This document shows, piece after piece, positions 58,748-64,000 of a stretch of 64,000 bases of DNA. Position 1 is the stretch's first letter. Each line of letters begins with the position of its first letter. Source of the stretch: Actinomycetes bacterium (GTDB taxonomy: Bacteria > Actinomycetota > Actinomycetes > Actinomycetales > Dermatophilaceae); the NCBI GenBank assembly GCA_023420415.1, contig JAEZWF010000015.1, forward strand, positions 1 through 64,000. The letters run 5' to 3'. Both the position numbers and the translations under genes were made by a program. The notes under the pieces are model-generated. The model was given only the letters and a program-made list of their open reading frames with translations, was not told where the DNA came from and searched no databases.

Positions 58748-58793
58748 TTTACAACGGTTAACCTTCGGATGCGCAATCTTTACAACGGTTAAC
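58748..58793 (-). promoter_or_regulatory. Two LacI-type operator copies upstream of the arabinan operon
   Basis: TTTACAACGGTTAAC occurs at 58748-58762 and again, identical, at 58779-58793: a 31-base period, about three helical turns, so two repressor dimers would face the same side. The core AACgGTT is a dyad around one base. AT content is far above the surroundings. Candidate binding sites of the adjacent LacI protein, controlling the operon and perhaps its own gene. Confidence 0.75.
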
Positions 58794-58884
58794 ATTCCGT
58801 GTCCAGAGGAACCCCCGCCTTTTCTGTGAGCGGTCGCTGTCCGACCGGTACGGTTGGCTCGGTCCGGCGGAATGGGAGGCACAG

Positions 58885-59916
58885 GTGGCGGCACGCCTGC
58901 GTGACGTGGCAGAGCTGGCGGGCGTCTCCGTCAAGACCGCCTCGAACGTGCTCAACAACTACCCGCACATCAAACCGAGCACCCGAGCCAAGGTCGAGGC
59001 CGCCATGGCCCAGCTCCACTACCGCCCGAACCTCTCTGCCCGGAACCTCAAGCACGGCAAGGCCGGCTTTCTCGCACTGGCCGTGCCGGCCATGGACTCT
59101 CCCTACTTCGCCGAGCTGGCCGCACGCGTGACCCAGGAGGCGGCCGCACTCGGGTACATCGTCCTGCTCGACGTGACCGGTGGCGATGCGGACGCAGAGC
59201 GCGTCGTGCTGGAAGGCATGCGGTCCCACGTCATCGACGGCGTCATCTTCTCCCCTCTCGCCCTGGGCGCAGCGCAGATCGCAGACCGCGCGGACGACCT
59301 GCCGATGGTGCTGCTCGGCGAACGCCCCGTGCCCACCGGCTACGACCACATCGCCGTCGACTCAGTCGCCGCGAGCCGGGCCGCAACCGAGCACCTGGTC
59401 TCGCTCGGCAGGACCCGCATCGCCGCCATCGGTCGAGAGACGATCCGCGGCACGGCCTCCGCGCGCCTGCGTGGCTACCGACAGGCCCTGCGCAAGGGAG
59501 GACTGACGTTCGACCCGAGCCTAGTGATCCGGGTGCCCAACTTCGAGCGCGAGGACGGACGCATCGCCATGCGCCAGCTCCTCGCGCTGCCCGAGCGTCC
59601 CGACGCGGTCTTCTGCTTCAACGACCTCATGGCTGTCGGTGCCCTGCGCGCCTGTGCCGAGGCGGGGGTGTCGGTTCCGCGTGACATCGCAGTCGTCGGT
59701 TTCGACAACATCGAGGAGACGCGCTACTCGAACCCCACCATCACCACCATCGCCCCCGACCTGACGTGGCTGAGCCGGGAGGCGCTACGGCTGCTGGTCG
59801 AGCGGATCGACGGGCGGACTGGTCCGCCCGAGCACGTGAACGTCCCGTGGACCCTTGAGGCCCGCGAGACGACTCTCGGCCGGCCACGACGCCGACGGTC
59901 CCGTCACGACGGCTGA
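58885..59916 (+). CDS. LacI family regulator of the arabinan locus
   Basis: 343-residue repressor: N-terminal HTH (RLRDVAELAGVSVKTASNVLNN), hinge helix (LHYRPNLSARNLKHGKAG) and periplasmic-binding-like effector domain (VPAMDSPYFAELAARVT to DVAVVGFDNIEE-type end, here DIAVVGFDNIEETRYS). GTG start with GGGAGG ten bases upstream. Divergent from the GH51 gene; arabinose or an arabino-oligosaccharide is the likely inducer. Confidence 0.93.
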   Translation: MAARLRDVAELAGVSVKTASNVLNNYPHIKPSTRAKVEAAMAQLHYRPNLSARNLKHGKAGFLALAVPAMDSPYFAELAARVTQEAAALGYIVLLDVTGGDADAERVVLEGMRSHVIDGVIFSPLALGAAQIADRADDLPMVLLGERPVPTGYDHIAVDSVAASRAATEHLVSLGRTRIAAIGRETIRGTASARLRGYRQALRKGGLTFDPSLVIRVPNFEREDGRIAMRQLLALPERPDAVFCFNDLMAVGALRACAEAGVSVPRDIAVVGFDNIEETRYSNPTITTIAPDLTWLSREALRLLVERIDGRTGPPEHVNVPWTLEARETTLGRPRRRRSRHDG

Positions 59917-59925
59917 GACCGACCG

Positions 59926-60249
59926 TCAGCGCACGGCAACCGTGATGGCGAGCAGGACGCCCACCACGGCGGCACCACCGGTCGCCACGGCGACGTCGAC
60001 CATGGGGCCGTGCGGTGGGTAGCCGCGCTCGTCGTCCCGCAGCTGGTCGAACCGGCGCCGCACCCCGAGGACGTTGACACTGGTGACTCCGGCGACGACC
60101 GCACCGACGATGGCCACGACGGGTTGGCCGATGCGGAAGGCCAGGACCACTCCCCCGACCTGGATCACCAACGAGGTCAACGCCGTTCGCTGCCACGCCA
60201 GGGCGGTCCGCTCGGGCTGGAGACCGGCCCGGTCCGGGAACGAGCTCAC
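59926..60249 (-). CDS. DUF202 membrane protein
   Basis: 107-residue protein with the DUF202 motif PERTALAWQRTALTSL followed by three hydrophobic segments. GTG 60249 overlaps the stop of the neighbouring DUF202 gene (GTGA). Function of the family is unknown. Confidence 0.82.
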   Translation of the reverse strand: MSSFPDRAGLQPERTALAWQRTALTSLVIQVGGVVLAFRIGQPVVAIVGAVVAGVTSVNVLGVRRRFDQLRDDERGYPPHGPMVDVAVATGGAAVVGVLLAITVAVR

Positions 60250-60653
60250 GAACCGCCGCCGCTGAGCAGCTCGAGCACGGCCAGCATGACGGCGACCACG
60301 GCGAAGACGATGACGCCGCCGGCGAGCGACACCAGCGCCCGTGGCGACGGCAGGGGTTCGCGCAGCCGCAACGCGCGCTCGACCCGAGCCCACGACGTGA
60401 CGGCCCGCACCGCGAGAAGTGCCCCGCCGAGACACGCCGCTCCCCCGACGAGCGCCGACCAGTGGGGCAGGCCCTGCAGGGCCGACACGGACACGACCGC
60501 CACTCCGCCGGCCACCAACGCCAGAGCCGTGCGCATCCACGCCAGAGCCGTACGCTCGTTGGCCAGCGAGAACCGCGGGTCGGGCTCGTCACCCACGCCG
60601 TAGACGCTTTCGGGCTTGCGGACCTCGGCGTGCCCGCCGTGCTCGTCAACCAC
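60246..60653 (-). CDS. DUF202/YidH family membrane protein
   Basis: 135-residue protein: a polar N-terminus (about 30 residues), the motif NERTALAWMRTALAL and three spans, the last VSLAGGVIVFAVVAVMLAVLELL. It forms a pair with the gene at 59926 that recurs in many actinobacteria and may form a hetero-oligomer. The GTG start overlaps the end of coaE by eight bases. Function unknown. Confidence 0.85.
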   Translation of the reverse strand: MVDEHGGHAEVRKPESVYGVGDEPDPRFSLANERTALAWMRTALALVAGGVAVVSVSALQGLPHWSALVGGAACLGGALLAVRAVTSWARVERALRLREPLPSPRALVSLAGGVIVFAVVAVMLAVLELLSGGGS

Positions 60654-61836
60654 GCTGGGGCTCCCATCCGGTTGCGGCCGCCCACGCCTCGGCGCGCTCG
60701 CTCACCTCGTCGAACCACGGTTCCTTGGCGTCGGCGTACTCGGACGTCGTCAACCCGGCGGCGGCCAGCGCCAGCTTCTGTGCGGCATACTGCTCGCGCG
60801 CCGCGGGCACCGCGCGCATCCAGTCGCGGAAGAGCAGCGCCCACCGCCACCCCGGACCGCCGACCTCGCGGACGTGCAGGTGGGTGACCCGGCCCGGGTC
60901 GCTGGAGCCGAAGAACACCTTGGGCCAGTGGGTGCCGTCCTTGGAGTTGTCGTGGTGCTCGCCCTTGCCCCGCGGAAACCCCTTGTCCTGCAACGCCTTC
61001 ACAACAGCCGGCGTATCGACGTCACTCAGGGACCGGACGCCGACCTGGAGGTCGATGACGTCCTTGGCGATGAGACCGGGCACCGAGGTGCTGCCGATGT
61101 GGTCAGCGGTCACTGCCAGGTCACCGAGGACCAGGCTGATGCGGTCGAGCAGGCGCGCCGCCTGCGCGGGCCACGTGGGGTCGGGCTCGGCGAGCGCGAG
61201 CTCCTCTGGTCGCTTGGCCCGTATGCCGTGACGGACGTTCTCCTCGAAGGGCACCAGTCGCTCACGCCAGAGCGCGTCGACGGCTGCGCGCAGCTCGCCG
61301 ACCGACCCCTCGTTGTCGAGCCACACGTCGGCGGCTGCACGGCGCTCGTCGTCGGTGGCCTGGGCCGAGATCCGCCCGCGGGCGTCGTCCTCGCTCATTC
61401 CGCGGGTTCGCACCAACCGCTGGAGGCGCGTCTCCTCAGGCGCACCCACGACGAGCACCAGGTGGTACTGCGGCGTGTACTGCTTCTCCACCAGGAGGGG
61501 CACGTCGTGCACGACGACCGCGTCGTCGGGGGCCGCCGCCACGAGCTCGGCGGTTCGCCGGGCGATCAGGGGGTGCGTGATGCCCTCGAGGTCGCGGCGG
61601 GCATCGGCGTCGGCAAACACGACCGCCCCGAGTGCAGCCCGGTCGAGCGACCCGTCAGCCGCCAGCACGGTGTCGCCGAACCGCGTCGCCACGGCAGCGA
61701 GCCCGTCGCTGCCAGGGGCCACGACCTCGCGCGCGAGCTGGTCCGCGTCCACCACCACCGCGCCGAGCTCGGAAAGGCGTTGCGCGACAGTCGACTTCCC
61801 TGACCCGATGCCTCCGGTGAGGCCGACGCGCAACAT
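60646..61836 (-). CDS. coaE: Dephospho-CoA kinase fused to GrpB/UPF0157 domain
   Basis: 396-residue fusion. Residues 1-200 are dephospho-CoA kinase, the last step of coenzyme A synthesis: P-loop GLTGGIGSGKST, DADQLAREVV, THPLIARR and DVPLLVEK. Residues about 215-390 are a GrpB/UPF0157 nucleotidyltransferase-like domain: ADHIGSTSVPGLIAKDVIDLQV. The same fusion is known in mycobacteria. The rare Ile codon ATA in RHGIRAK lies in a GTATGCCG copy. Confidence 0.93.
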   Translation of the reverse strand: MLRVGLTGGIGSGKSTVAQRLSELGAVVVDADQLAREVVAPGSDGLAAVATRFGDTVLAADGSLDRAALGAVVFADADARRDLEGITHPLIARRTAELVAAAPDDAVVVHDVPLLVEKQYTPQYHLVLVVGAPEETRLQRLVRTRGMSEDDARGRISAQATDDERRAAADVWLDNEGSVGELRAAVDALWRERLVPFEENVRHGIRAKRPEELALAEPDPTWPAQAARLLDRISLVLGDLAVTADHIGSTSVPGLIAKDVIDLQVGVRSLSDVDTPAVVKALQDKGFPRGKGEHHDNSKDGTHWPKVFFGSSDPGRVTHLHVREVGGPGWRWALLFRDWMRAVPAAREQYAAQKLALAAAGLTTSEYADAKEPWFDEVSERAEAWAAATGWEPQRG

Positions 61837-61860
61837 GCCGCCACCCTAGCGGCGCCCTGG

Positions 61861-62328
61861 TCAGCCCTCCGCGAGGCGTGCGGGGAAGCCCCCGGTGGCG
61901 ACCGGCCCCCACCGGGTCGGGGTGATGCGGATGATGGACTTTCCCTGCTCGACCATGGCCTGCCGGTACTCGTCCCAGTCCGGGTGCTCGCCGGAGATGT
62001 TGCGGAAGTACTCGACCAGCGGCTCGACGGACTCGGGCACGTCGAGCACCTCGGCGTCGCCGTCGACCTGCACCCAGGCGCCACCGAAGTCGTCGGAGAG
62101 CACGACGACCGACACCTGCGGCTGGCGGCGCACGTTCGTCGTCTTGGCCCGCTCGGGGTAGGTCGAGATCACGACCCGGCCGCTGTCGTCCACGCCTCCG
62201 GTCACCGGCGACGCCTGGGGCCGCCCGTCCGAACGTTGCGTCAGCAGCACCATCTGGTGGCGCGGACGGACGAACTCGAGCAGCCCGTCGAGGTCGACGT
62301 CGGTGTTGGTCGCGATCGTTCGTGCCAT
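61861..62328 (-). CDS. PPOX-class F420-dependent oxidoreductase family protein
   Basis: 155-residue split-barrel flavin/deazaflavin protein, with LLEFVRPRHQMVLLTQRSDGRPQASPV at the N-terminus and VSVVVLSDDFGGAWVQVDGDAEVLD in the middle. ATG 62328 is taken as the start; the frame is open to 62343. The cofactor (F420 or FMN) and substrate cannot be told from sequence alone. Confidence 0.85.
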   Translation of the reverse strand: MARTIATNTDVDLDGLLEFVRPRHQMVLLTQRSDGRPQASPVTGGVDDSGRVVISTYPERAKTTNVRRQPQVSVVVLSDDFGGAWVQVDGDAEVLDVPESVEPLVEYFRNISGEHPDWDEYRQAMVEQGKSIIRITPTRWGPVATGGFPARLAEG

Positions 62329-62430
62329 GCGCACCATCCTCACACGGCCGTGGCCGACCTCGCGTGCCGCCGACGTGCCTTGGCGACGTGGGCCGAGGCG
62401 AACGGCATACGCAGGACCGGCACAAGCCGA

Positions 62431-62464
62431 AGGCCCGGCTCCCCTCGAAAGGGGAACCGGGCCT
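62431..62464 (-). terminator. Main terminator of rpsA
   Basis: Fifteen-position stem (AGGCCCGG.TCCCCT with one mismatch) closed by a four-base loop, followed by TCGGCTT on the minus strand. Confidence 0.7.
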
Positions 62465-62479
62465 GGGGCGGTGAGTCCG

Positions 62480-62502
62480 CGGCATACCTCGTCGGTATGC
62501 CG
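62480..62502 (-). terminator. GTATGCCG-type hairpin after rpsA
   Basis: Perfect nine-base stem CGGCATACC / GGTATGCCG with a five-base loop, six bases after the rpsA stop and before the stronger hairpin at 62431-62464. Confidence 0.5.
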
Positions 62503-62508
62503 GTGGGC

Positions 62509-64000
62509 TCAGTTGCCGGTGAGCTTCTCGCGCAGCGCGGCGAGGGCCTCGTCCGAGGCGAGGGTGCCCTCGCCCGCCGGGGCGGCCGGGCGGCTGGCAC
62601 CCGCGTCGCTGTCGGACGACGAGCCCGAGTCGGACGAGTACGAGGTGGCGGTGCCGGCGTTGGCCGCAGCCTCGGCGTCGGCCTTGGTGGCCTCCTCGAT
62701 CTGCGCCTTGTGCGCCTCCCAGCGAGCGTGGGCCTCGGCGTACTGCTTCTCCCACTTCTCGCGCTGCTCGTCGTAGCCCTCGAGCCACTCGTTGGTCTCC
62801 GGGTCGAAGCCCTCGGGGTACTTGTAGTTGCCCTGCTCGTCGTACTCCGCGGCCATGCCGTAGAGGGTCGGGTCGAACTCGGCGACGGGCGCGCTGTCGT
62901 CGTTGGCCTGCTTGAGGCTCAGCGAGATCCGGCGACGCTCGAGGTCGATGTCGATGACCTTGACGAAGATGTCCTGGCCGACCTGGACGACCTGCTCCGG
63001 CAGCTCCACGTGGCGCTCGGCCAGCTCGGAGATGTGGACCAGGCCCTCGATGCCGTCGTCGACACGGACGAACGCACCGAACGGGACGAGCTTGGTGACC
63101 TTGCCCGGGACGACCTGACCGATCGCGTGGGTCCGGGCGAAGTGCTGCCACGGGTCCTCCTGCGTCGCCTTGAGCGACAGGGAGACACGCTCGCGGTCCA
63201 TGTCGACGTCGAGCACCTCGACGGTGACCTCCTGGCCCACCTCGACGACCTCGGACGGGTGGTCGATGTGCTTCCAGGACAGCTCGGAGACGTGGACGAG
63301 ACCGTCGACACCGCCGAGGTCCACGAACGCACCGAAGTTGACGATCGAGGACACGACGCCGGAGCGGACCTGCCCCTTCTGGAGCTCCTTGAGGAACGTG
63401 GTGCGGACCTCGGACTGGGTCTGCTCGAGCCAGGCGCGGCGCGACAGGACCACGTTGTTGCGGTTCTTGTCGAGCTCGATGATCTTGGCCTCGATCTCCT
63501 TGCCCACGTAGGGCTGGAGGTCGCGGACGCGACGCATCTCCACGAGCGAGGCGGGCAGGAAGCCGCGCAGGCCGATGTCGAGGATGAGGCCACCCTTGAC
63601 GACCTCGATGACGGTGCCGGTGACGACACCGTCCTCCTCCTTGATCTTCTCGATCGTGCCCCAGGCGCGCTCGTACTGGGCGCGCTTCTTGGACAGGATC
63701 AGGCGGCCTTCCTTGTCCTCCTTCTGGAGGACGAGGGCCTCGACCTCGTCGCCGACGGTGACGACCTCGTTGGGGTCGACGTCGTGCTTGATGGACAGCT
63801 CACGCGAGGGGATGACGCCCTCGGTCTTGTAGCCGATGTCGAGCAGGACCTCGTCCCGGTCGACCTTGACGATGCGACCCTCGACGATGTCGCCGTCGTT
63901 GAAGTCCTTGATGGTCGCGTCGATCGCGGCAAGGAGGTCTTCCTCAGAGCCAATGTCGTTGATGGCAACCTGAGGGGCGGTCTTCTCGACCGTGCTGGCA
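62509..64000 (-). CDS. rpsA: 30S ribosomal protein S1 (partial at 5' end)
   Basis: 496 codons are visible; only the first two or three should be missing beyond base 64000, as the window starts in frame at ASTVEKTAPQVAIND. Four S1 RNA-binding domains follow (first GDIVEGRIVKVDRDEVLLDIG, last PGKVTKLVPFGAFVRVDDG), then a long charged and Ser-rich tail (SYSSDSGSSSDSDAGAS). Translation initiation and RNA-binding role in the 30S subunit. Highly expressed; two hairpins follow. Confidence 0.96.
   Translation of the reverse strand, partial: ASTVEKTAPQVAINDIGSEEDLLAAIDATIKDFNDGDIVEGRIVKVDRDEVLLDIGYKTEGVIPSRELSIKHDVDPNEVVTVGDEVEALVLQKEDKEGRLILSKKRAQYERAWGTIEKIKEEDGVVTGTVIEVVKGGLILDIGLRGFLPASLVEMRRVRDLQPYVGKEIEAKIIELDKNRNNVVLSRRAWLEQTQSEVRTTFLKELQKGQVRSGVVSSIVNFGAFVDLGGVDGLVHVSELSWKHIDHPSEVVEVGQEVTVEVLDVDMDRERVSLSLKATQEDPWQHFARTHAIGQVVPGKVTKLVPFGAFVRVDDGIEGLVHISELAERHVELPEQVVQVGQDIFVKVIDIDLERRRISLSLKQANDDSAPVAEFDPTLYGMAAEYDEQGNYKYPEGFDPETNEWLEGYDEQREKWEKQYAEAHARWEAHKAQIEEATKADAEAAANAGTATSYSSDSGSSSDSDAGASRPAAPAGEGTLASDEALAALREKLTGN

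Overview
The window is a stretch of high-GC actinobacterial chromosome. The core gene order (sufB-sufR, ctaA, ctaB, tkt-tal-pgi-zwf-opcA-pgl, rbpA, secG-tpiA-pgk-gap, whiA-yvcK-rapZ-uvrC, uvrA, uvrB, coaE, rpsA) fits the order Micrococcales. The overall content suggests, less firmly, the family Intrasporangiaceae. Genes are packed tightly: many junctions are 4-base start/stop overlaps, and at least eleven genes appear to begin within 5-7 bases of a TAnnnT-like -10 box, which implies leaderless mRNAs. I see no phage, insertion sequence, CRISPR array, tRNA or rRNA.

Layout. 1-1489: sufB (cut by the window edge) with its iron-sulfur repressor sufR. 1545-5214: a large LuxR/LAL regulator and two paralogous tiny proteins, each behind the same promoter element. 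5245-7835: an ABC-2 exporter and haem A synthase. 7851-9757: an ArsR-type repressor with an elaborate operator and its MFS pump, then ctaB. 10874-19575: a pentose phosphate operon. 19590-23508: a siderophore-iron ABC importer behind an IdeR/DtxR-type iron box. 23618-31589: rbpA, secG, lower glycolysis, an inserted UDP-sugar dehydrogenase, whiA, yvcK and rapZ. 31586-34144: uvrC and a secreted Rieske protein. 34356-39401: a complete branched-chain amino acid (Liv) ABC system.

39465-51649 holds uvrA and uvrB, both behind DNA-damage (RecA-NDp type) promoters. Between them lie a GH15 hydrolase, a cytosolic histidine kinase with two LuxR-type response regulators, a metallo-hydrolase, an EamA exporter, and a terC gene preceded by what reads as a manganese (yybP-ykoY) riboswitch with a clear ribosome-site switch. 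51750-52928 is an MFS protein. 52981-59916 is an arabinan/arabino-oligosaccharide locus: GH43 and GH51 enzymes, an ABC importer and a divergent LacI regulator with two operator copies. 59926-64000 carries two DUF202 membrane proteins, coaE fused to a GrpB domain, an F420/PPOX protein and rpsA.

The least explained signal is global. The octamer GTATGCCG occurs about 45 times on the two strands, roughly twenty times more than base composition predicts. It is spread evenly, lies in several reading frames (forcing rare TAT, GCA and ATA codons) and is built into several intergenic hairpins. It resembles highly iterated genome motifs such as cyanobacterial HIP1 and I do not know of a description for it in this group.
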